Counted from the stretch's first letter, positions 1-6,187 are shown. The stretch is 14,705 bases of DNA from Flavobacteriales bacterium UBA5869 (GCA_002432565.1 DJFP01000151.1:4822-19526); one strand, 5' to 3'. Notes: generated by a model from the sequence alone, not told the origin. Program-made: numbers and translations.

Positions 1-956
1 TCCTCCAGCTGGCTTTTCTCCACGAAACGAAATTCCAATCCTTCTATTTCAGGCCGGTCGGTTTTGTAGAAATAGGCGTAAATGTGCTGATGGCTCAGTA
101 TGTGTTTGGTTTGATAGCATAGATCGGCGGAGTCTTTGAATGCGAAAGGGATATCCGCGCTTTCACTTTCGATCATCGGGAATTCGTATAATTTCTCCCA
201 AACATCTTTATTTGTGCGCTGATCCAATGCAATTTCGCCTTCTTTCTCTATGTGCAGGTAGTGAAAATAGCGTTTGCGAACTTTGGTTTTTCCTTTTTTG
301 ACAGGAAGCTTTTTTATAAGATCGGCATTAAACGCACTCGCACAGCTTTGATTTAGAACGCAGGAATTGCAGTCCGGGTTGTTGGGAGTGCACTGAATGG
401 CTCCGAATTCCATGATTGCCTGGTTGAAAAGAGCCGGATCTGATTCCGGAATCAAGGAATCTGCCAGGTTTTGGAAGGTTTTCTTTCCTTGTGTGGAATC
501 TATCGGTTCGTCAACCCCGAAATAACGACTAAGCACCCGGTAAACATTTCCGTCTACAACAGCATGAGGAAGATCAAATGCAAAAGATGAAATGGCAGCA
601 GCTGTGTATGGACCGATTCCTTTCAATTGGATGATCTCAGCGTAGGTTTTCGGGAATTCTCCGCCATATTCGTCCCTGACCTGTTGTGCTGTTTTATGTA
701 AATTCCGTGCCCTGGAATAATACCCCAATCCCTGCCAAAGTTTTAAAACGGATGCTTCATCTGCGTCTGCAAGTTGATTCAAAACAGGATAATTTTCGAT
801 AAATTTCAGGTAATAATTCATCCCCTGGTCGACCCTTGTTTGCTGCAAAATGACCTCCGATAACCAGATGAAATACGGGTTTTTTGTGTTCCTCCAGGGG
901 AGCTCACGCGCATTTAGTCTGTACCAATCGCTTATTAGTAGAACAAAATCAGCCAT
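1..956 (-). CDS. mutY: A/G-specific adenine DNA glycosylase MutY (C-terminus outside window)
   Basis: Base-excision repair glycosylase that removes adenine mispaired with 8-oxoguanine. I translated the minus strand from the ATG at 956; 318 residues are visible before the left edge. The first helices carry SEVILQQTR with the catalytic-type Glu at residue 34. The helix-hairpin-helix LKGIGPYTAAA spans about 111-121 and includes the Tyr (117) equivalent to the one catalytic in MutY. The catalytic Asp is in VDGNVYRV (Asp135). The [4Fe-4S] ligands have the expected C-x6-C-x2-C-x5-C spacing at Cys189, 196, 199 and 205. After about residue 225 the NUDIX-like 8-oxoG-recognition domain begins, and it contains KHILSHQHIYAYF. 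E. coli MutY is about 350 residues, so only a short tail is missing. The Tyr and the C-terminal domain favour MutY over endonuclease III. The gene diverges from the HU gene across 108 bp. Confidence 0.96.
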   Translation of the reverse strand, partial: MADFVLLISDWYRLNARELPWRNTKNPYFIWLSEVILQQTRVDQGMNYYLKFIENYPVLNQLADADEASVLKLWQGLGYYSRARNLHKTAQQVRDEYGGEFPKTYAEIIQLKGIGPYTAAAISSFAFDLPHAVVDGNVYRVLSRYFGVDEPIDSTQGKKTFQNLADSLIPESDPALFNQAIMEFGAIQCTPNNPDCNSCVLNQSCASAFNADLIKKLPVKKGKTKVRKRYFHYLHIEKEGEIALDQRTNKDVWEKLYEFPMIESESADIPFAFKDSADLCYQTKHILSHQHIYAYFYKTDRPEIEGLEFRFVEKSQLE

Positions 957-990
957 TTAGGGAAAAAATTGAAGTTTTTTAAAAATAAAG

Positions 991-998
991 CAAAAATA
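991..998 (-). promoter_or_regulatory. Putative mutY -7 box
   Basis: On the minus strand this reads TATTTTTG, a full match to the Bacteroidota primary-sigma -7 consensus TAnnTTTG. Initiation a few bases downstream would give a leader of roughly 25-30 nt before the ATG at 956. I see no TTG -33 element at the usual spacing. It lies 15 bp from the oppositely oriented HU -7 box and overlaps the palindrome TAAACGTTTA (997-1006). Confidence 0.45.
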
Positions 999-1013
999 AA
1001 CGTTTAAGCTGAC

Positions 1014-1021
1014 TACTTTTG
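1014..1021 (+). promoter_or_regulatory. Putative HU gene -7 box
   Basis: TACTTTTG matches TAnnTTTG and is followed directly by CACCTGAAAAT. A start near 1026-1029 would give a leader of about 37 nt before the HU ATG at 1065. No clear TTG -33 element is present 17-20 bp upstream, where the sequence is A-rich. The -33 region would fall on the divergent mutY -7 box. Confidence 0.5.
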
Positions 1022-1064
1022 CACCTGAAAATCACATTGTTGAAAAACTTTAATTTATAATAAG

Positions 1065-1355
1065 ATGACAAAGGCAGATATCGTTGCTGAGATTGCAGAG
1101 GAAACAGGATTGGAAAGAAATGAAGCACAGAAAGCTGTTGAAGCTTTTATGACTTCTATTAAAACTTCTTTGACTAAAGGTCAGAACGTTTATTTAAGAG
1201 GTTTTGGTAGCTTCATTGTGAAAGAGAGAGCAGAGAAGACAGGGCGCAATATTTCAAAAAACACAACGATTATTATCCCGGCTCATAATATTCCTTCATT
1301 CAAACCTGCTAAAACATTCGTTGAAGAGGTGAAGAATAAGGTGATTGTGAAATAA
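1065..1355 (+). CDS. HU/IHF-family DNA-binding protein
   Basis: Small dimeric nucleoid protein that bends DNA. The 96 residues are the usual family length. The N-terminal helical part (about 1-42) contains the family's typical MTKADIV opening. The turn RGFGSF lies at 45-50, and the DNA-gripping beta-arm runs from TGRNISKN to IPAHNIPSFKP (about 59-81), followed by the C-terminal helix. The RNISKN form of the arm is what I expect of Bacteroidota members, which are often named integration host factor subunit beta. No ribosome binding site is visible before the ATG, as is usual in this phylum. A strong terminator follows at 1409-1440, so the gene is probably monocistronic. Whether it acts as a homodimeric HU or as an IHF subunit cannot be told from sequence. 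Confidence 0.93.
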   Translation: MTKADIVAEIAEETGLERNEAQKAVEAFMTSIKTSLTKGQNVYLRGFGSFIVKERAEKTGRNISKNTTIIIPAHNIPSFKPAKTFVEEVKNKVIVK

Positions 1356-1379
1356 TTCCATCTTTTTTACTACAACTAG

Positions 1380-1409
1380 TTTGTGGGAAAACTTATTTTA
1401 ATATCTTTG
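1380..1409 (+). promoter_or_regulatory. Putative promoter of the 30-codon basic-protein gene (and perhaps rng)
   Basis: TTTG at 1380-1383, an 18-bp spacer, then TATCTTTG at 1402-1409 match both the -33 TTG and the -7 TAnnTTTG elements of Bacteroidota promoters. This is the best bipartite match in the window. Transcription would begin around 1414-1417, giving a leader of about 78 nt before the ATG at 1494. The final G of the -7 box is also the first base of the HU terminator stem. Confidence 0.6.
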
Positions 1410-1440
1410 CACTCCTGTTTGACGCAGGAGTGCTTTTTTT
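1409..1440 (+). terminator. Intrinsic terminator of the HU gene
   Basis: A perfect 9-bp stem, GCACTCCTG (1409-1417) with CAGGAGTGC (1425-1433), has a 7-nt loop and is followed by seven Ts (1434-1440). It lies about 55 bp after the HU stop codon. The predicted start of the next transcript falls inside this hairpin, so only transcripts coming from upstream contain the whole stem. Confidence 0.85.
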
Positions 1441-1493
1441 AAAAGCTGTTGAAATTGAAATAATTGAATTAATAACCATAAAATAATATTGCT

Positions 1494-1586
1494 ATGCCAA
1501 GCGGTAAAAAAAGAAAAAGACATAAAATGGCGACGCACAAGCGTAAGAAAAGACTAAGAAAAAATCGTCATAAAAAGAAGAAATAA
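1494..1586 (+). CDS. 30-residue highly basic AURKAIP1/COX24 (mS38/bS22-like) small protein
   Basis: Thirty codons, ATG to TAA. The protein begins MPSGKKRKRHKMATHKRKKR and ends RHKKKK. Lys, Arg and His make up about three quarters of it, there is no acidic residue, and the only Asn is near the end. This is the pattern of the AURKAIP1/COX24 family: the C-terminal segment of mitochondrial small-subunit protein mS38 and the ~33-residue mycobacterial protein bS22. I recall Bacteroidota proteins of this length being annotated with this domain. A structural component of the 30S subunit is therefore the likely role, by inference. A good promoter lies upstream (1380-1409) and a terminator hairpin downstream (1611-1643), so it looks like a deliberate, strongly expressed transcription unit. 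It sits 87 bp before RNase E/G. The A-rich composition fits its Lys codons and is not a sign of transfer. Confidence 0.82.
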   Translation: MPSGKKRKRHKMATHKRKKRLRKNRHKKKK

Positions 1587-1610
1587 GAATCTTCTTAAGA
1601 TAGTTGGAAG

Positions 1611-1643
1611 AGCTTAGTAAGTGAATTTGCTTACTAAGTTTTT
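1611..1643 (+). terminator. Intrinsic terminator or attenuator between the 30-codon gene and rng
   Basis: CTTAGTAAG (1613-1621) pairs perfectly with CTTACTAAG (1630-1638) around an 8-nt loop. Two further weak pairs at the base and a run of five Ts (1639-1643) complete it. It ends about 30 bp before the GTG of rng. It should limit transcription of rng from the upstream promoter. Only a poor -7-like TACTTTCT (1654-1661) is visible for a separate rng promoter. Confidence 0.75.
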
Positions 1644-1673
1644 CTGTTTTAGTTACTTTCTAATTATACGTTC

Positions 1674-3221
1674 GTGAGTTTAGAACTAGTTGTAGACACC
1701 CGTGAAGGTGGTGTTTGGCTTGCTCTCTTGCGCGATGGGAAATTGATTGAACTGCATCAGGAACAAGGAAGTACCGATTTTGCTGTTGGTGATATATACC
1801 TCGGTAAAGTAAGAAAGGTAGTTCCAAGCTTGAATGCGGCTTTTGTGGATGTTGGATATGAGAAAGATGCATTCTTGCATTACCTCGATCTGGGCCCGCA
1901 ATTCCAATCTTTGAATAAGTTTACCAAAGATACCCTGCAAGGGAAGCAGAATGTTGCTGATTTGCTTTATTTTAAGCCGGAAAAGGATATTCCAAAAGAC
2001 GGGAAAATTACCGAAATTGTATCCACTTCATCACCCATATTGGTTCAGGTTGCCAAAGAGCCTATATCAAGCAAAGGACCTCGCTTAAGTGCCGAATTGA
2101 CACTTGCAGGACGCTATTTGGTGTTGGTGCCATTTTCGGAAAAAGTTTCGATATCCCAAAAAATTAAGAGCCAGGAAGAGCGTGATCGTTTACGCAATCT
2201 GATGGATGATATCAAACCCAAGAATTTTGGTGTCATTATTCGTACTGTTGCTGAAAATAAAAAAGTGGAAGCAATTGACCAGGACCTTAGAAACCTGATG
2301 GAGAAGTGGAAGAATATGCATGCAAACTTAAAGCAGGCAACTCCGCCTCGTCGTGTTCTGGGTGAAATTGACAAAACTTCATCGATCCTCCGGGATTTAC
2401 TGAATGCTGATTTCTCGAATATTCATGTCAGCGATGAAAAGCTGATGTCCGAATTGAAAGAATACATCAGCGGAATTGCCCCCGGCCGTGAAAAAATCTT
2501 GAAATTGTACGACGGAAAACTCAACATTTTTGAGCGATTCGGGATCAATAAGCAGATCAAAACGATGTTCGGTAAAAAAGTTCCCCTGCCTTCCGGAGGA
2601 TACCTGATTATCGAGCACACCGAAGCCATGCACGTGATTGATGTAAACAGCGGAAACCGCAAGGGCGCCGACGGACAGGAATCCAACGCATTGGCAACCA
2701 ATGTGGAAGCTGCCGAAGAAATTGCACGCCTGCTTCAATTGCGTGATATGGGTGGAATCGTTTGTATCGATTTCATTGATATGCATGATAAGGAAAACAA
2801 CAAGGACCTGTTTGAGAAGTTGAAAGAGTTTATGCGTTCCGACAGGGCGAAACATAATATTCTTCCTCCGTCCAAGTTTGGTGTTGTTGAGATTACCCGC
2901 CAAAGAGTAAGACCTGAAACGGATATTAATACTTCTGAAACTTGTCCTACTTGTAACGGAACAGGTGAAGTACAGGCATCCATCCTTTTTGCCGAGGAAA
3001 TTGAAATGAACCTGAATTTCTTATTAGCCGATAAAAAAGAAAAAAAGGTGACTTTGCTGGTTCACCCGTACCTGGAGGCTTACTTCAAAAAAGGATTTAT
3101 TTCCAAGCAGTGGAAATGGTTCTTTAAGTATAAAAAGTGGGTCGATGTACGTGGTATTACAGCATATCACTTATTGGAATACAATTTCCAGGATAAAGAT
3201 AATAATGAAATTGCTCTCTGA
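1674..3221 (+). CDS. rng: Ribonuclease E/G family endoribonuclease
   Basis: Single-strand-specific endoribonuclease for rRNA maturation and mRNA decay. It has 515 residues, close to RNase G and the catalytic half of RNase E, with no long disordered scaffold tail. The N-terminus ELVVDTREGGVWLALL is typical. An S1-like domain lies at about 37-125 (GDIYLGKVRKVVPSLNAAFV). The DNase-I-like catalytic core carries the Mg-binding Asp323 in VIDVNSGNRKG and Asp366 in CIDFIDM, with Asp369 next to it. The Zn-link CPTCNGTG has Cys424 and Cys427. The start is GTG at 1674: an in-frame TAG lies at 1650-1652, and no other usual start codon lies between them. The stop codon lies in the loop of the terminator at 3208-3238. 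Whether to name it rng or rne is a matter of convention; I chose rng because the C-terminal extension is absent. Confidence 0.94.
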   Translation: MSLELVVDTREGGVWLALLRDGKLIELHQEQGSTDFAVGDIYLGKVRKVVPSLNAAFVDVGYEKDAFLHYLDLGPQFQSLNKFTKDTLQGKQNVADLLYFKPEKDIPKDGKITEIVSTSSPILVQVAKEPISSKGPRLSAELTLAGRYLVLVPFSEKVSISQKIKSQEERDRLRNLMDDIKPKNFGVIIRTVAENKKVEAIDQDLRNLMEKWKNMHANLKQATPPRRVLGEIDKTSSILRDLLNADFSNIHVSDEKLMSELKEYISGIAPGREKILKLYDGKLNIFERFGINKQIKTMFGKKVPLPSGGYLIIEHTEAMHVIDVNSGNRKGADGQESNALATNVEAAEEIARLLQLRDMGGIVCIDFIDMHDKENNKDLFEKLKEFMRSDRAKHNILPPSKFGVVEITRQRVRPETDINTSETCPTCNGTGEVQASILFAEEIEMNLNFLLADKKEKKVTLLVHPYLEAYFKKGFISKQWKWFFKYKKWVDVRGITAYHLLEYNFQDKDNNEIAL

Positions 3222-3238
3222 TATGGGGAGCAATTTTT
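3208..3238 (+). terminator. Intrinsic terminator overlapping the rng stop codon
   Basis: AAATTGCTCTC (3208-3218) pairs with GGGAGCAATTT (3226-3236), 11 pairs including one T-G wobble, around the loop TGATATG. A short T run (3234-3238) ends it. The rng stop codon TGA (3219-3221) forms the start of the loop, so translating ribosomes would cover the 5' arm until termination. Confidence 0.7.
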
Positions 3239-3247
3239 CGTTAAAGT

Positions 3248-3315
3248 CTCCCACTTTGGAGGTCGTGACTACTCAGACGAGTGTCAGACTCCGTCAGAGG
3301 GGATGAAGAGGGAGG
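3248..3315 (+). repeat. Divergent copy of a G/C-rich intergenic hairpin repeat, upstream of recX
   Basis: The 5' part CTCCCACTTTGGAGG (3248-3262) forms a small CTCC/GGAG hairpin. The 3' part GAGGGGATGAAGAGGGAGG (3297-3315) resembles the tail of the repeats at 3841-3930 (GATAAAGAGGGGTGG). About 34 bp with three tandem TCAGA motifs lie between. It abuts the recX start codon, and its GGAGG end mimics a Shine-Dalgarno sequence only 3 nt from the ATG. The similarity was judged by eye. Confidence 0.5.
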
Positions 3316-3318
3316 AAG

Positions 3319-3804
3319 ATGGATCAGAAAACGTCAAAGAAAATTTCTTTTTTAGAGGCAAAAGCGAAAATTGAAGCTTATTGTGCCTACCAGGACAGAA
3401 GCCATTTTGAGGTTAAGAATAAACTCTTTTCCTGGGGACAGAGTGCCGAACAGGTGGATCAGTTAACTGCATACCTGATCGAAAACAAGTTTCTCGATGA
3501 AGGACGTTTTGCAGAATCTTATGTCTCCGGTAAACTGCGCATCAAGCACTGGGGCAGGATCAAAATCAAGCAGGGACTGAAATTAAAGCAAATTCCCGAA
3601 AAGATCATTCAGCTTGCTTTTAAGACCATCGACCCCGATGAATATTTCAAGATCCTGAAGCACGAGATCAGCAAAAAACAAAGGGACCTTTCGAATGAAA
3701 AAGATCCCTGGAAAAAGAAAGCGAAACTGCTTCGATATGTTCAGTCAAAAGGTTTTGAAAACGATTTGATCTATGAAGCTCTGGACTCTTTGGAAGAAGA
3801 TTAG
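3319..3804 (+). CDS. recX: RecX family regulatory protein
   Basis: RecX binds RecA filaments and modulates recombinase activity. The protein has 161 residues, within the family range. The three-helix-repeat architecture is visible. The first repeat is [21 protein letters not shown] (about 14-34). The signature [18 protein letters not shown] lies at about 52-69, followed by [12 protein letters not shown] (76-87). The final repeat is [19 protein letters not shown] (137-155). The ATG at 3319 gives a short polar leader before the first repeat, which fits homologues. recA is not in the window; this family is often unlinked from recA. The gene follows the rng terminator and an intergenic repeat with no clear -7 box, so its promoter is unknown. 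It converges on the lipoprotein gene at 3944. Confidence 0.9.
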   Translation: MDQKTSKKISFLEAKAKIEAYCAYQDRSHFEVKNKLFSWGQSAEQVDQLTAYLIENKFLDEGRFAESYVSGKLRIKHWGRIKIKQGLKLKQIPEKIIQLAFKTIDPDEYFKILKHEISKKQRDLSNEKDPWKKKAKLLRYVQSKGFENDLIYEALDSLEED

Positions 3805-3840
3805 GTATGAATATGAATTTGAAAGATGATTCGTTTGTGT

Positions 3841-3930
3841 CTCCCCTTGAGGGGAGATAAAGAGGGGTGGCTCATTTTTTCATTGAACGATCCGCTCTTG
3901 CCACCTCCCTTAATCCCTCCTCAAGGAGGG
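3841..3930. repeat. Inverted pair of a 31-bp hairpin repeat between convergent genes
   Basis: The left copy (3841-3871) reads forward and the right copy (3900-3930) is inverted, separated by 28 bp. They match at 24 of 31 positions by eye. Each contains its own palindrome: CTCCCCTTGAGGGGAG on the left and CCCTCCTTGAGGAGGG on the right (read in the left copy's direction). Four of the seven differences form two base-pair exchanges that keep the small stem perfect. The two copies can also pair with each other into one long hairpin. They occupy most of the 139-bp space between recX and the lipoprotein gene. A bidirectional terminator role is possible, but no T-run follows either outer edge. A REP-like interspersed element is the alternative. 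Confidence 0.75.
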
Positions 3931-3943
3931 AAAATTAAAATTC

Positions 3944-4564
3944 TTATTTAAAAGTCGATTTCTTAAACAAATCCAACATTTTCTTTTTGTCCGCATCGTT
4001 GTTATACGAAATCGTCACGGTCATAAATTTCCCTTTTACCAATGCGTTCATCAGTAATTGTGTGGTGAAAACTTTTGCTTCTTTGTCGTTTAATGAAACC
4101 TCAAAGGTGTCGAATGTTACTCCGCTGACAGTCAGTTTTCCGGGAACAGTATCGGTATACATGTTGCGCTCCAGGTAATTGGTATAGATCATTACGTGAT
4201 TATTGGCAATAACACGCTTGTATGCGGCCTCATCACCGGAGAAATCCTCCCAGCTCGACTGGAAATTGTTGTCGAAATTCTTCTGGAAAGCTAGTGTTCG
4301 TTTGATCCCTTCCATGTTTGAGCTTGTATCATTTACGGAAGCTTTACTGCGTTCATCCAATGACTCTAAGCTTGATTTGGATGTGATAATCCAGTTATCC
4401 GGAAATTCCATGGTCCAGCCCAATGCCTGGCTGGTGTATTTGTTCCCGTCGAAAGTACCTTCGTCCACTTCTTTCGAGTAATCTTTTTTAGCAGGGCTTC
4501 CACACGCACCGATTACAAAAAGTGCGATAGATAAAACGGGGATAATTGCGTGTTTTAGATTCAT
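3944..4564 (-). CDS. Lipoprotein of unknown function, possibly PsbP/Mog1-like fold
   Basis: 206 residues. The N-terminus is a lipoprotein signal: a hydrophobic stretch (about 6-20) ending in the lipobox VIGAC with Cys21, followed by polar GSPAKKDYSKE. The mature part includes ALGWTMEFPDNWIITSKS (about 47-64), a motif resembling the opening strand of PsbP/Mog1-like (DUF1795-type) domains. The rest is alternating strands with a C-terminal helix DADKKKMLDLFKKSTF. That fold assignment is a weak inference and I do not recognise the family firmly. The gene lies 21 bp after the beta-propeller gene on the same strand, so the two are probably cotranscribed and both products are exported. Its 3' end faces the inverted repeat at 3841-3930. 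Confidence 0.85.
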   Translation of the reverse strand: MNLKHAIIPVLSIALFVIGACGSPAKKDYSKEVDEGTFDGNKYTSQALGWTMEFPDNWIITSKSSLESLDERSKASVNDTSSNMEGIKRTLAFQKNFDNNFQSSWEDFSGDEAAYKRVIANNHVMIYTNYLERNMYTDTVPGKLTVSGVTFDTFEVSLNDKEAKVFTTQLLMNALVKGKFMTVTISYNNDADKKKMLDLFKKSTFK

Positions 4565-4585
4565 TTTATTGGATTTTGGTTAACA

Positions 4586-5977
4586 CTAAATAACTACTAT
4601 TTTTCGAATAATCTCTTTTGACCTGTAGGCATCCTGGTGCAGTCGGATCCTGATGTGGTAAGTTCCTGCAGAAAAATCTACCGGGATTTCAGTGTAGTTG
4701 AAATGCTCACTAATACCACTTGATACCAGCTTACCGCTCAAATCATAAATATTCCATTCGGTTTTTTCGGTTTTAATGGGAATAGTCATGAAAATGGTTT
4801 CGGAACTGGAAACAGGATTTGGGAATAGCTCCATTTCATCAGTCAAAGGAAAGGACTCAAGCATTTTCTTTCGGTCAAAGTTCAGTAAAAACAAACCGTA
4901 TTGTCTGTCGGAAACGATCAGTCTTTCGGATGGAAGGTCTGCAAAAACGCCCCAGTTACCATTCATTTTGTAAGGATGTTCATCCGGATAGGTGTCATAA
5001 TGCGCCACTTCCAATGGAGCCGGATAACGCAGGTCAAATACCCGGATTCCCTCATTGTAATAAGCAACAAAAGCAAATTCATTCGTGGCTTTGATATTGT
5101 GCGGAACGGACCCGTTTTCATAGTTTGTCCCGAAATAACCGTTGATTGTTACCACCGAACCGTCAAAACTGCATTTTTTTACACGTTTTCCATTCGTCTC
5201 ATCAGCGAATAAATACCTGGTGCCGTCCGGAGTGAGCCAGCCCTGGTGATTGTAACCCTGGTCGGTGTAAATGTTTTTGGAATCTAAGTAAAGCGGGGCA
5301 TTTGTATTGGTGAAGTCGTAAACTTTCAAACCGTCATAGCCGCAATTCAGGATGGCTTTTCCGTTTCGTACATAAATGTCGTGTACTTCATTGACATCTC
5401 CCGGTCCGCTCCAAAGTTCCAGTAAATTCAAAGGATCAGCCAGTGAAAAGATTTTCATCGGTGCGTCAATTGCTTGTGTATTGACCGTACTTCTGTGAGT
5501 GCAGGAATAGAATTTTTCCTGGACCGTATCAATAAAAATGTTGTGTACACGGCCAAATTGCACGGTATCTTCTTTTGCCAGGTGAAGGGAATCCGGAAGG
5601 TATTGAAGGTCGATAATTTGCAGACTGCTTACACCTTCATCACAAACGGCATAAAGGTAATGTTTGAAAACAGCATATTCCCGGTGCTGGACGAAAGTGG
5701 TGGAATAACGGCCTTTGATAAATCCTTTAGGAATGAGTTTGTCCTGGTCGTTGATCAAAAAAACATGTGTTCCTTCGGTTGAACCGATTACCGCATATTC
5801 GTTCCCGTTTTGGGTGAAGCCGAAACAATCCGAATAACGTACTTTCGAGGAGTTTGCGATCAGGCTGTCCTGGTGCCATTGATCCAACAGTGTCATGTTG
5901 TGAAATGTTTGAGCAAATAATGCGTTATTCAGGCAAAAAGAAAATACGAAAAATGCTATTTGAGAAGTCCATTTCAT
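4586..5977 (-). CDS. Secreted choice-of-anchor B / LVIVD-type beta-propeller with T9SS sorting domain
   Basis: 463 residues. A signal peptide (1-22, ending ALFA before QTF) directs Sec export. Residues about 45-370 form repeated strands of the LVIVD/choice-of-anchor B type (for example YAVIGSTEGTHVFLIND at 61-77). Histidines recur at equivalent points: GRVHNIF (His145), EVHDIYV (His199), YNHQGWLTPDG (His244) and PHNIKA (His293). From about 383 the C-terminal type A T9SS sorting domain is clear: ELFPNPVSS, WNIYDLSGKLVSSG, FSAGTYHIRI and a final basic KIVVI. The protein should be carried across the outer membrane and then released or anchored at the cell surface. Ligand or enzymatic activity is unknown for this family. 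A -7 box sits only six bases before the start codon. Confidence 0.9.
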   Translation of the reverse strand: MKWTSQIAFFVFSFCLNNALFAQTFHNMTLLDQWHQDSLIANSSKVRYSDCFGFTQNGNEYAVIGSTEGTHVFLINDQDKLIPKGFIKGRYSTTFVQHREYAVFKHYLYAVCDEGVSSLQIIDLQYLPDSLHLAKEDTVQFGRVHNIFIDTVQEKFYSCTHRSTVNTQAIDAPMKIFSLADPLNLLELWSGPGDVNEVHDIYVRNGKAILNCGYDGLKVYDFTNTNAPLYLDSKNIYTDQGYNHQGWLTPDGTRYLFADETNGKRVKKCSFDGSVVTINGYFGTNYENGSVPHNIKATNEFAFVAYYNEGIRVFDLRYPAPLEVAHYDTYPDEHPYKMNGNWGVFADLPSERLIVSDRQYGLFLLNFDRKKMLESFPLTDEMELFPNPVSSSETIFMTIPIKTEKTEWNIYDLSGKLVSSGISEHFNYTEIPVDFSAGTYHIRIRLHQDAYRSKEIIRKIVVI

Positions 5978-5983
5978 CTATTC

Positions 5984-5991
5984 CAAAGATA
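5984..5991 (-). promoter_or_regulatory. Putative promoter -7 box of the beta-propeller/lipoprotein genes
   Basis: Read on the minus strand this is TATCTTTG, identical to the strong -7 box at 1402-1409. A TTC (rather than TTG) lies 17 bp upstream. Only six bases separate the box from the ATG at 5977, so the transcript would be leaderless or nearly so. Confidence 0.5.
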
Positions 5992-6157
5992 GTTATTATT
6001 GAAAGTCTGAACCTTACTTTCCTTTAAATGTACCGAATATGATGTAAAATGTAACAGGTATTTAGTGTATTTTCCTGCGAGTAAAGATTTTTGATCCGTA
6101 AATGAGTTCTGTTCATTTGGAATTCATCAAAAATATGTCAGAAACTACTTAAATGCA

Positions 6158-6187
6158 TTGAAGAAAGCGGAATTTGACTATTTTTAT
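6158..6187 (+). promoter_or_regulatory. Putative promoter of the mannosyltransferase-pyrC-DUF4296 operon
   Basis: TTG (6158-6160), an 18-bp spacer, and TATTTTTA (6179-6186) match the Bacteroidota promoter pattern at all but the last base of the -7 box. The box is followed by CACCTGAAAAT (6188-6198), the same 11 bases that follow the HU -7 box. The rest of the 229-bp divergent region (5978-6206) is AT-rich and shows no other feature I can support. Confidence 0.5.

Noticed and set aside
2397..2903. Long minus-strand ORF inside rng (168 codons)
   Set aside because: It is a shadow of the rng frame: no recognisable motifs, and the + strand frame carries all RNase E/G catalytic motifs.
3311..3315. 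GGAGG before recX as a Shine-Dalgarno site
   Set aside because: It is only 3 nt from the ATG, belongs to an intergenic repeat tail, and Bacteroidota seldom use such sites.
3841..3930. The repeat pair as a minimal CRISPR array
   Set aside because: The two copies are inverted, not direct, and each is self-palindromic; there are no further units and no cas genes.
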